Source: an uncultured Saprospiraceae bacterium
Lineage (GTDB): Bacteria > Bacteroidota > Bacteroidia > Chitinophagales > Saprospiraceae
Assembly: GCA_937967625.1 (NCBI GenBank)
Contig: CALCJP010000107.1
Location: 1-33,880 of the forward strand
Reading direction: 5' to 3'
Length of the DNA stretch: 33,880 bases
Part shown: positions 18,788-27,042 of the stretch, piece by piece
Numbering within the stretch: the first letter of the stretch is position 1
Layout: every line of letters begins with the position of its first letter
Translations under genes and position numbers: made by a program
Notes under the pieces: model-generated
What the model saw: the letters and a program-made list of their open reading frames with translations, nothing else
Database searches by the model: none
Told to the model about the DNA's origin: nothing

Positions 18788-18870
18788 ATCAAATCCTCCA
18801 TTTTTTGCTGTTTCTTCAAACGCGGAAATAATCTTCGAAGCCATTGCCACCTTAGATGGCTTAAATTACT

Positions 18871-19551
18871 TTATGGGCAATTTAAAATTCTGAAAGCGAA
18901 GTATTCCAGCATCTGTTCGACTTCATCATAATTTTCTCCTTTTACCTTCACGTCAGTGAGTTGTGGTAGATGTTGGGCAAAGTAGATGTGGTTGTTAGCC
19001 ATCTCGAAAAGGGTGCTTGCCAAGGCATGAGGGTAGGGAAAATCAGGTTTTATTTCCAAAATCACCTCAGAAACCTTTTCTGTTAATTGCTTGTAGTTCA
19101 CGAAAAAGCCCTCTTTGTTTTCGCTGTCCACTTCTTTGGTGTGGTAGGCTTTTGACCCTTCGGCAATGATGAGTCTATGAAGAACACTTTCGTTGACGTA
19201 TTCTATGGACGGATTTTCTTTGGAAGCATAAACAAAGGTGTCGATGATGATCTTTAACTTTCGTTTAGGGTCTTCAATATTTAGAGTATTGATTTCAATA
19301 AGGTAGTTCACCCATTCCCAATACCAAGAGACTAAATAGAGAAGCAGAAAATGCTTATTTTCAAAATAGCGATACACGGAGGCTTCTGTGGACTCCATGC
19401 GTAGCGCTAATTTTTTGAAGTTGAATGCTTCAAATCCAAGCTCATCCATCATCAGGATGGAGTGCTTGATAATTTTTTGACCCAAGGTTGTCGCTTGTGG
19501 GTCTCTCACGTACAACCCTTTATTCAGACTTATCTTAATACCTACTGCCAT
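18871..19551 (-). CDS. TetR/AcrR family transcriptional regulator
   Basis: N-terminal HTH pattern GFEAFNFKKLALRMESTEASVYRYFENKHFLLLYL. Confidence 0.88.
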   Translation of the reverse strand: MAVGIKISLNKGLYVRDPQATTLGQKIIKHSILMMDELGFEAFNFKKLALRMESTEASVYRYFENKHFLLLYLVSWYWEWVNYLIEINTLNIEDPKRKLKIIIDTFVYASKENPSIEYVNESVLHRLIIAEGSKAYHTKEVDSENKEGFFVNYKQLTEKVSEVILEIKPDFPYPHALASTLFEMANNHIYFAQHLPQLTDVKVKGENYDEVEQMLEYFAFRILNCP

Positions 19552-19801
19552 TGGTAGTTTTAATATTTACTGACAAATCTAAACAATCTTTTGAACAAGT
19601 TGAGGTATTATCTGTTATAGATAGGCACTTACCCATAATAGCATCGCTATTATTTGTAGAAATGGTTTATATTTGTTTCGTTTTCAGCTATAAAATTCTG
19701 AAAAGGCACTTTAAAGCCAAACTAATAATTGTTATTTGGACGATGCTCCAATATTTCATTTCCTACAAACATCTATTCTCTAATCTTATAAATTACGAAT
19801 T

Positions 19802-21433
19802 ATGAGTCCTGTTGAAAAAGACGGAATTTTAGCCAACATGAAGTATGATTTTCCTGCTTCAATTGTTGTTTTCCTTGTAGCAGTTCCGCTCTGTTTGGGA
19901 ATTGCGCTTGCTTCTGGAGCACCCTTGTTTTCAGGTATTATTGCGGGTATCATAGGCGGTATTGTAGTTGGTGCATTGAGTGGATCTCAATTGGGAGTAA
20001 GCGGGCCTGCTGCCGGTTTGGCAGTGATTGTTTTGACTGCTATCCAAGAGTTGGGAGCATTTGAGATATTTATGATGGCTGTGGTTTTGGGTGGTGTTTT
20101 TCAATTGCTTTTGGGTTTCGCGAAAGCGGGAATCATTGGCTATTACTTCCCTTCTTCAGTAATTAAAGGTATGCTTTCTGGCATCGGTGTGATTATCATT
20201 TTGAAGCAAATCCCACATGCTTTTGGTTACGACAGAGACTATGAAGGAAGCCTTTCTTTCGTGCAGCCTGATGGTCACAATACCTTTTCGGAGTTGTACT
20301 ATATGTTTGAAGCCATCAGCCCGGGAGCGGTGATTATTTCTCTGCTTTCGATGATGGTTTTGGTGCTATGGGAGCAATCTTTTATGAAAAAAATCAGATT
20401 GTTCCAAATCGTTCAAGGACCATTAATTGTGGTTGCATTAGGTATCATCCTAAACATGATTTTTCAAGGAATGCCACAATTTGCCTTGAGTGGTGATCAG
20501 GTAGTTTCTATTCCTGTACCGGAGACCATCGGTGGCTTTTTTGGACAATTTACTTTCCCTGATTTTAGTGCGATTACCAACCCTGCTGTCTGGGTAGTAG
20601 GGATGACGATAGCTGTCGTGGCGAGTTTGGAAACATTGCTTTGCCTTGAGGCAACAGACAAATTAGACCCATTCAAACGCGTGACGCCTGCCAACCAAGA
20701 ATTAAAAGCACAAGGTGTAGGAAACATCATCTCTGGTTTGATTGGCGGATTACCAATTACTCAGGTAATTGTAAGAAGTTCAACCAATATCCAATCAGGA
20801 GGACGTACCAAGATGGCTGCCATCATGCACGGAGTCGTTCTCTTGGGATGTGCGATGGCAATTCCTGCGATTTTGAATTTGATTCCATTGGCGAGTTTGG
20901 CTGCCATTCTGTTTTTGGTAGGATATAAGTTGGCAAAACCTGCGCTCTTCAAGCAGATGTATAACTTAGGGCAAAGCCACTTTGTACCGTTTATGGTTAC
21001 GATTTTAGGAATCGTTTTCACTGACCTTTTGATGGGTATCGGAATGGGATTAGCAGTAGCGATCTTCTACGTGCTCTATAATAACTACAAGAAGCCATTC
21101 CTTTTCAGATCTGACGATCACGCATCTACTGGCACCATCAAATTGGAGTTGGCGGAAGATGTGACCTTTATCAACAAAGCGAGCATTCAGCGTACTTTAG
21201 ACACATTGCCTGAAAACTCGAAAGTGATTATTGATGGCTCAAAAACAATCAATATTGACCACGATGTAATTGAAATCATAGAGGACTTCAAGATTAATGC
21301 GAAGTATAAAAACATTCAGTTGGAGGTGATTGAATTGAACTCAGTTAAATTACCAAACCCAACTACTGAGGTCGAATACGCTTTGGCAAATAACCTTTTG
21401 GCAACAAATGGAAAAGTAACAGAGAAAATATAA
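19802..21433 (+). CDS. SulP family inorganic anion transporter with C-terminal STAS domain
   Basis: PASIVVFLVAVPLCLGIALASGAPLFSGIIAGIIGGIVVG, VASLETLLCLEATDKLDP; STAS-like C-terminus (ITFIN..SK.IIDGSKTINIDHDV pattern). Confidence 0.93.
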   Translation: MSPVEKDGILANMKYDFPASIVVFLVAVPLCLGIALASGAPLFSGIIAGIIGGIVVGALSGSQLGVSGPAAGLAVIVLTAIQELGAFEIFMMAVVLGGVFQLLLGFAKAGIIGYYFPSSVIKGMLSGIGVIIILKQIPHAFGYDRDYEGSLSFVQPDGHNTFSELYYMFEAISPGAVIISLLSMMVLVLWEQSFMKKIRLFQIVQGPLIVVALGIILNMIFQGMPQFALSGDQVVSIPVPETIGGFFGQFTFPDFSAITNPAVWVVGMTIAVVASLETLLCLEATDKLDPFKRVTPANQELKAQGVGNIISGLIGGLPITQVIVRSSTNIQSGGRTKMAAIMHGVVLLGCAMAIPAILNLIPLASLAAILFLVGYKLAKPALFKQMYNLGQSHFVPFMVTILGIVFTDLLMGIGMGLAVAIFYVLYNNYKKPFLFRSDDHASTGTIKLELAEDVTFINKASIQRTLDTLPENSKVIIDGSKTINIDHDVIEIIEDFKINAKYKNIQLEVIELNSVKLPNPTTEVEYALANNLLATNGKVTEKI

Positions 21434-21469
21434 ATCTCTGTTTTTAAAATATCTATTTTAATCTCTGTG

Positions 21470-21510
21470 CCGGAGTTCGATTGCAAATCGAACTCCGGTT
21501 CTTTTTTTTC
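21470..21510 (+). terminator. Terminator of sulP
   Basis: CCGGAGTTCGATTGCAAATCGAACTCCGG followed by TTCTTTTTTTT. Confidence 0.9.
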
Positions 21511-21535
21511 TACTATCAAAGCGAGGTCAGGATTA

Positions 21536-21549
21536 GCCTTTCGGCAAAT
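21536..21549 (-). repeat. Mini-hairpin ATTT-GCC-GAAA-GGC
   Basis: Exact match, intergenic, at the left edge of the long inverted repeat. Confidence 0.9.
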
Positions 21550-21718
21550 AATGAAGTTGTTTAAAAATTCATTGATTGGCTGCAAGTGGCAAATTTCATT
21601 CTGAATTGCGTTAAAAATCCTCGTCGATACTAAGGTATCGACTGTGGTTTTTGCCTTATTCAGAATAAAATTTTCTCACTTTCGCGAAATCATGAATTCT
21701 TAAACAACTTCAATCATA
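21547..21718. repeat. ~165-nt imperfect inverted repeat (long hairpin) between sulP and the PA14-OmpA gene
   Basis: TGAAGTTGTTTAAAAATTCAT...TTTCATTCTGAAT...GTCGATAC/TAAG/GTATCGAC...ATTCAGAATAAAA...ATGAATTCTTAAACAACTTCA. Confidence 0.85.
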
Positions 21719-22598
21719 AAGGTCGCAATACCACTCGCCGATTGATGGCGCGCCCATCTGCCGTTTCATTGGTTGCAGCAGGTTCGGATTCGCCTTTTCC
21801 GACGATGGTGAATTCGATTTGGATATCTTTTTGATTCAGGCGTTGGGTTAGGAAGTTGGCTACAGCTTCCGCTCTATTTCGCGAAAGCGAAAGATTGCTT
21901 TCCTCAGTGCCGATATTATCAGTATGCCCGATGATTTCCATTTTCTGGTAATTGGTTTTGCTCAATTGGTCGGCGAGTATGGATAAGTTATGCCTGCCAT
22001 TTTGATTGATTTCAGCACTTCCGGTCTCGAATCGCAGCTCGCGCTCTGATACATTGAATTCTAAGTCAGGTTCTGCTCTTGGCATATCCAGATGCCGCAA
22101 AAATTTAGATTTAAACTCCAACCCATAGACATCTGGGTAGCCCTGAAAATACCAAACCTTAATTGGATAATCTCCTTTTCGTAACTGTACCGTATCGGCA
22201 CGTAGGCGCATTTTATGAGGCTTGTCGTTGTTGATAATTGTCTTTTCTTCAATCCAGAAAATAGAACCATCGTCTGAGTTGAGAGAGAAAGCATATTCGC
22301 CATCGACGGGGATGTGCATGGTGTTTTTGAATATGATACCAAATCCATTTGCGATGTCAATGCCGGGCATGCGTTCGATAGTCAACTGTTCTGGAAACAT
22401 CAATTCTTTATAACTTACTTGCGCGATGACTTCATAATCTAAAACGGGTTTGCCATAACCCAATCCAATTTTTCGAGCCGGAAGTTTGTAAACGGTGCCT
22501 TCGAAGGCGTCGAAGGTGGGATTGTTTTGCGCGAAAGCGGCATTTTCCGAAAGGAAGAAAAAAAGGAGGAGTAGGGGAAAGAATTTGTTTTCAATCAT
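21714..22598 (-). CDS. PA14-domain + OmpA-family outer membrane protein
   Basis: PA14-like GEYAFSLNSDDGSIFWIEEKTIINND..; OmpA C-terminus IIGHTDNIGTEESNLSLSRNRAEAVANFL, GRAINRRVVL. Confidence 0.88.
   Translation of the reverse strand: MIENKFFPLLLLFFFLSENAAFAQNNPTFDAFEGTVYKLPARKIGLGYGKPVLDYEVIAQVSYKELMFPEQLTIERMPGIDIANGFGIIFKNTMHIPVDGEYAFSLNSDDGSIFWIEEKTIINNDKPHKMRLRADTVQLRKGDYPIKVWYFQGYPDVYGLEFKSKFLRHLDMPRAEPDLEFNVSERELRFETGSAEINQNGRHNLSILADQLSKTNYQKMEIIGHTDNIGTEESNLSLSRNRAEAVANFLTQRLNQKDIQIEFTIVGKGESEPAATNETADGRAINRRVVLRPL
21876..21889 (+). repeat. Mini-hairpin ATTT-CGC-GAAA-GCG
   Basis: Exact match, in OmpA domain CDS (LSRN). Confidence 0.8.
22542..22555 (+). repeat. Mini-hairpin ATTT-TCC-GAAA-GGA
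   Basis: Exact match, in signal peptide (FFLSEN). Confidence 0.9.
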
Positions 22599-22621
22599 TT
22601 CTTGCTTTTAGCAAGTATAAT

Positions 22622-22635
22622 CGCCTTTCGGCAAA
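22622..22635 (-). repeat. Mini-hairpin ATTT-GCC-GAAA-GGC
   Basis: Exact match, intergenic. Confidence 0.9.
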
Positions 22636-22763
22636 TGGCCACACCACGTAGCGCGGATTGATAATTCGCGAGCATAATTGAGAGTCCAAACTTTAAAAGG
22701 TTCTTTATTGAGAGAGGCGCTGTTGAAAATGAGTATTTGCGGAGTGCCGCTCCTCGCCACGTT

Positions 22764-22777
22764 ATTTTCCGAAAGGA
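22764..22777 (+). repeat. Mini-hairpin ATTT-TCC-GAAA-GGA
   Basis: Exact match, intergenic. Confidence 0.9.
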
Positions 22778-22782
22778 CAAAA

Positions 22783-22815
22783 AAATAGGCGATAATTTCA
22801 AAATTATCGCCTATT
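22783..22815 (-). terminator. Terminator of the PKD/type B CTD gene
   Basis: AATAGGCGATAATTTCAAAATTATCGCCTATT. Confidence 0.8.
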
Positions 22816-22820
22816 CTCTT

Positions 22821-25085
22821 TTATCGAACTACAGTGGCTGCGCCTTGCAGTTCATGTGGCTTGCCGCGCGGGTCGATGTATTGAACCGTGACGACATAGA
22901 CGCCATTGGGGGCGGGTTCGCCGGTGTTGTTTTTGAGACCGTTCCAGCCGTTGTCTGGGTCGGTGCTTTCAAAAATCATTTCGCCCCAGCGGTTCCAAAT
23001 ATTCATTCGGAAGTTTTGCATGCCTTCAAAGAAGCCGACGCCTTTGTAGGTGTCGTTGTTGCTATCGTTGTTGGGCGTGAAGGCGTTGGGCAAATAATAG
23101 GTCACTTGCGGAATCACATCAATGCGCGCCTCCACGGTGTCTCGACACCCACTTTCGTGAATCGCCACGAGTTGGATGATATGCAACCCAGTGTCTCTGA
23201 AGGTGAAAGATGGATTTTCTTCGATGGTTCGGAAAGTGTTATTGAAATTCCAAGTCACCGTTCTTTCGCGTTGGGACTGGTTGACGAAATCAACAGTTCG
23301 TTGGAAAGTGGTGACGAGTTTTGGGTTATAATCAAAGGCTGCTTCGGGCGAACCGACGACTTCAATCAAACCATTGAAAGTGGTGTCCGTTTGGCAGCCA
23401 ATCGGCGAGGTAATATCAACCGAAACGGTATAAACACCAGGTTGGTCATACAAGTGGTCGGGGCTAATGTCTGTCCCTGTGGCACCATCTCCAAAGTTCC
23501 ATTGGATGTCGTAACTTTCATCAATCGGAGTGGAAAGGTTGTCAAAAAAGACATCGAGCGGTTGGCAACCTTTTTCAGAACTCGGTGCGATGACTATGAG
23601 ATTGGGCACGGGGAAGTAGGTGACGGTTTTGATAATGTCAGCAGAGCATCCTCGATTGTCTTTGACCACTAACCTGGCTTGTAAGTTGCCCGGAATTTTA
23701 AACTCATAGGAGGGGTTTCTATCAGTTGAAGAGCCGCCGTCTGCAAAAGTCCATCTGGAATCTATGATGGTACTTCCATCCACTGAAGAGAGATTTGTAA
23801 ATTCAACTGGACCGGCAACGCAAGTATCATAATCAAAATCGAAGTCAGGCGTAATGGCTGGGTAAACACTCACCAGTACGTTGACAGTGTCACCACAGTC
23901 GCTTCCTGGATTGAGATAGAGATTTCCTTTGTAGATTCCCGTGTCCGGAAACGAAATGGAAGGACTCCAGTCACTAAAAGATTCTCTTACGCCTCCGATG
24001 TCAAATTGCCACTCATGGCTGTCGATGAAGCGTTGCTGAAAACTGGTATTGGTTATCGTTAGTTCTCTGTCGCCACAAAGGCGAAAAATGTAATCTTCAT
24101 TGTCTGCAGAGACTTCGTCTGCTTCCATGGTGGCAACCACGGTTGGGTCGCAATCTGCCACATTGAACTGAAAGTCTCGAATGACCCGACTCAGCGCAAG
24201 TCCATTTCGATACTCGGTAGCGCATACGCCGACGACATATTGCCCTTGCAATTCAGGCGTTCCTGTTATCATTCCCGTGTTGGCGTCAATACGAATCGGT
24301 GGACTCCCTACAATAGGTTCCAAAGCTCGATAGGTTGGCGTGATAAAGTTTACGCCATTGTATGGAGGAGGGCAGGGGGGATCGGGCTGTGCTCCGTTGC
24401 AGGAATTATACAATTGACCTCCCAAAATATCTCCACCTCCTTGCAGTGGGCTGCAAAATTCATAAATGATTTGGTCGCCATCGGCATCGCTGGCAGAGTG
24501 GTCAAAATCAATTGGACTTCCTGCACAGATAATCGTCGGTGGAAATGAATCAAAAACAGGTGAATTATTACACGCCTGCTGTGCGGCAGGAGTTATTTCG
24601 ACAGTAAACGTTGCACCCTGATCGTCGGGGCGATTTAGATTATTGATGGTTTCGTTTCGGCAGCAGCGCTGATAGGTGATATGGTAACTCTCATTGACCG
24701 CAGGCAGTGAAATGCCCAAATCACTCATCTTCCACTTATAAACTCCTTCTTGAACACATACATCCGGCGGAATCAAACAAGGATAGTCAGGGTTGGGCAC
24801 TCTTTCGATTACCGGAGGTCCGACGTAAAATTTATGGATTTCATCATTCTGATCCAAAGAAGAACAGGGAGTGCCGCCCACACCGCATCTAAAAATAGCA
24901 ATGGGTGCATTTCTATCAAAATCAGCGCAATTGTTACAATTGCAATCTCGATAGACCTTCATGGTGAATTCATAGTCTCCATTGCCGAGGCATTCGTAAG
25001 TGATGACGCCACCGATGATGTGTCGAGCATTTAGCGAAAGCGAAAGGAGAGAAGAAAGGGCAAACAGCAGAGCGAATTTTTTCAT
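22821..25085 (-). CDS. PKD-domain secreted protein with gliding-motility-associated / T9SS type B C-terminal domain
   Basis: Signal peptide MKKFALLFALSSLLSLSLNA; PKD-like repeats (IQWNFGDGATGTDISPDHLYDQPGVYTVSV); C-term YYLPNAFTPNNDSNNDTYKG...NIWNRWGEMIFES..GWNG....PNGVYVVTVQY. Confidence 0.9.
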   Translation of the reverse strand: MKKFALLFALSSLLSLSLNARHIIGGVITYECLGNGDYEFTMKVYRDCNCNNCADFDRNAPIAIFRCGVGGTPCSSLDQNDEIHKFYVGPPVIERVPNPDYPCLIPPDVCVQEGVYKWKMSDLGISLPAVNESYHITYQRCCRNETINNLNRPDDQGATFTVEITPAAQQACNNSPVFDSFPPTIICAGSPIDFDHSASDADGDQIIYEFCSPLQGGGDILGGQLYNSCNGAQPDPPCPPPYNGVNFITPTYRALEPIVGSPPIRIDANTGMITGTPELQGQYVVGVCATEYRNGLALSRVIRDFQFNVADCDPTVVATMEADEVSADNEDYIFRLCGDRELTITNTSFQQRFIDSHEWQFDIGGVRESFSDWSPSISFPDTGIYKGNLYLNPGSDCGDTVNVLVSVYPAITPDFDFDYDTCVAGPVEFTNLSSVDGSTIIDSRWTFADGGSSTDRNPSYEFKIPGNLQARLVVKDNRGCSADIIKTVTYFPVPNLIVIAPSSEKGCQPLDVFFDNLSTPIDESYDIQWNFGDGATGTDISPDHLYDQPGVYTVSVDITSPIGCQTDTTFNGLIEVVGSPEAAFDYNPKLVTTFQRTVDFVNQSQRERTVTWNFNNTFRTIEENPSFTFRDTGLHIIQLVAIHESGCRDTVEARIDVIPQVTYYLPNAFTPNNDSNNDTYKGVGFFEGMQNFRMNIWNRWGEMIFESTDPDNGWNGLKNNTGEPAPNGVYVVTVQYIDPRGKPHELQGAATVVR

Positions 25086-25119
25086 AAAAATCAAGTTATA
25101 TTCAATTTCCCTTATTTTT

Positions 25120-25133
25120 GCCTTTCGGCAAAT
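25120..25133 (-). repeat. Mini-hairpin ATTT-GCC-GAAA-GGC
   Basis: Exact match, intergenic. Confidence 0.9.
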
Positions 25134-25411
25134 GCGAGAAAATTTTAGTCATAATTTGCTTAGTCGGTAGTCACTATTGACTCGATTGACGACTTAGGGT
25201 GAAGTTACTAAAAGTACATTTATAATGCTTCATTTGTTGTTTAAGACACCCCCAAAGTGTAGATTTTATAAACGAAATTTGCATTTAGGCGTATATAAGA
25301 CAATTGAAATTAATTCGTAGGAATAATAAAAAGGCTTGTTAATACGTAGTTAATGAGGTTATTCTGAAATTTTAAAATCCCCTGATATAAAAATCTAAAA
25401 ATTCATTCTTA

Positions 25412-25981
25412 ATGGACACATTTTACGAGGTTGAAAAAGTTGTGGAAGTCATCAAAGAGGGCGGTATCGTTTTATATCCAACGGATACCATCTGGGGCAT
25501 CGGTTGCGATGCCACTAACCCGACTGCCGTTGAGCAAATCTACAACCTGAAAAAAAGACCTAAAGAGAAAAGTTTTATTCTCTTGGTAGATTCCGTTGAT
25601 ATGCTCAAAAACTACGTGGAGCAAATCCATCCTCGAATCGAGACCCTTTTGGATTATCACCAACGTCCCCTCACGATTATCTATGATCAACCTAAAAATC
25701 TTCCCCAGGAGGTAATTCACAATTCAGGCACAATTGGTATTCGACTGACCCATGATCCTTTTTGCAAACAAATCATTCAGCAACTTGGCCGCCCAATCGT
25801 ATCTACTTCTGCCAACCTGAGTGGTCAGACTTTCTCAGGGCATTTTGGAGGTGTTAGTTCTGAAATTATAATTGGGGTGGATTATGTGGTCCGACATCGG
25901 CAAAAGGAAAAACAAGTCGCTCCTCCCTCAGTTATCATGCGGATGTCAGATGAAGAGGAATTGATTTTAATCCGAGGATAA
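25412..25981 (+). CDS. L-threonylcarbamoyladenylate synthase (Sua5/YciO/YrdC family)
   Basis: GGIVLYPTDTIWGIGCDATN, KKRPKEKSFILLV, RPIVSTSANLSGQ. Confidence 0.93.
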   Translation: MDTFYEVEKVVEVIKEGGIVLYPTDTIWGIGCDATNPTAVEQIYNLKKRPKEKSFILLVDSVDMLKNYVEQIHPRIETLLDYHQRPLTIIYDQPKNLPQEVIHNSGTIGIRLTHDPFCKQIIQQLGRPIVSTSANLSGQTFSGHFGGVSSEIIIGVDYVVRHRQKEKQVAPPSVIMRMSDEEELILIRG

Positions 25982-26141
25982 ATTCCTGAACATAACAATC
26001 CTTTTTTGTGAAAGCTGATTCATATATATTTTCATTTACAAGTGAAAATACCCATATTTGTGGACTCCCTCCACCACTTGTTGGTATAATTATTGGCGTT
26101 TTTTTGTACGAATAGTCTGCACATGAACTAGACTTACACTT

Positions 26142-26921
26142 ATGAAAAAGGCTTACTTGTCTCTATTTAAAATACTGGTTATTGCAATACTTGCGGGAAT
26201 TTTCTCCTGTAGGCCAGACCCTTATCCTGAATTTACCCCTGGAGATTTAAGAATCACATACAAAGTCCTCTATGATGGCGAACCCTACGTAATGGGCAAC
26301 GACATCCGAGACTATCATGGTGATGACTTTAAAATCAATGAATTCAGTTTTTTTGTTTCCAATCTGGCGTTAGTGAAAGAAATCGGAGGCGATAGAGTTC
26401 CCCTCTCTGAGGTAGATTTGATACACTTAGATGAGATAAGTTCAGAAGACGGGGGCGTTCTTCGTTTAGAGAATTCGATTCCTGAAGGCGAATATGTGGG
26501 ATTAGCAATTTCTTATGGCGTGCCGGCTGATTTGAATCAAACGGAATACAGACCTGGACAATATGGACCTGGACATCCACTGAGTGATGAAACCATGGTC
26601 AAACCAGGGAAAGGATACAAATTCATGGTTTTCTCAGGGCAAACAGCAGCTCAACCTGATGGTATCCTAAACGATAAGGTCGATTATGAAATCTATGGCA
26701 ATAACCTATTTCAGCAAGAAAGAATATTCCAAATACCTATAGAAATATCCGAACTTAAAGATGCCAGAATCGATGTCAAAATTGATATCAAAGATTTTCT
26801 GGATAAGAATCCTCCCCCCATTGACATTCTTCAACAATCAAAAACTACCGAAAGTAACATGCGGATTTTTGGAGGTAAATTGATGAGGAATCTCAAAACT
26901 ACTATGAATATCGGCTCTTAA
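26142..26921 (+). CDS. MbnP-like lipoprotein
   Basis: Lipobox LAGIFSCRPDP; MbnP-like pattern FKINEFSFFVSNLALV.., EGEYVGLAISYGVPADLN, GHPLS....M....GYKFMVFSG. Confidence 0.75.
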   Translation: MKKAYLSLFKILVIAILAGIFSCRPDPYPEFTPGDLRITYKVLYDGEPYVMGNDIRDYHGDDFKINEFSFFVSNLALVKEIGGDRVPLSEVDLIHLDEISSEDGGVLRLENSIPEGEYVGLAISYGVPADLNQTEYRPGQYGPGHPLSDETMVKPGKGYKFMVFSGQTAAQPDGILNDKVDYEIYGNNLFQQERIFQIPIEISELKDARIDVKIDIKDFLDKNPPPIDILQQSKTTESNMRIFGGKLMRNLKTTMNIGS

Positions 26922-26986
26922 GAGTTGATTAATTTATTGACCGCTTTCGCGGAATATTGTCTCAGAGTCAATATTGCCTCGAAAAA

Positions 26987-27011
26987 CTTGTCCCGAACTT
27001 GCTTCGGGAGG
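26987..27011 (-). repeat. PEASSGQ-type palindrome copy, upstream of the TonB receptor
   Basis: cttgtcccgaacttgcttcgggagg, reverse complement of the copies at 62 and 14279. Confidence 0.9.
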
Positions 27012-27042
27012 GAAAAAGTTAGCCCAAAGGGGGGGGGAGAAA

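Noticed and set aside
19551-19805. 84-aa ORF between TetR and SulP
   Set aside because: Starts on the TetR start codon and fills the divergent intergenic/promoter region; no motif.
22595-22801. 68-aa minus-strand ORF
   Set aside because: Made largely of intergenic sequence with two mini-hairpins (22622, 22764) and part of a terminator; no protein signature.
22737-23672. 311-aa plus-strand ORF
   Set aside because: Entirely antisense to the well-supported PKD/type B CTD gene; no recognisable motif; shadow ORF.
26974-27042. N-terminal extension [23 protein letters not shown] of the TonB receptor
   Set aside because: It is the translated palindrome plus G-tract; a proper signal peptide starts at ATG 27043.
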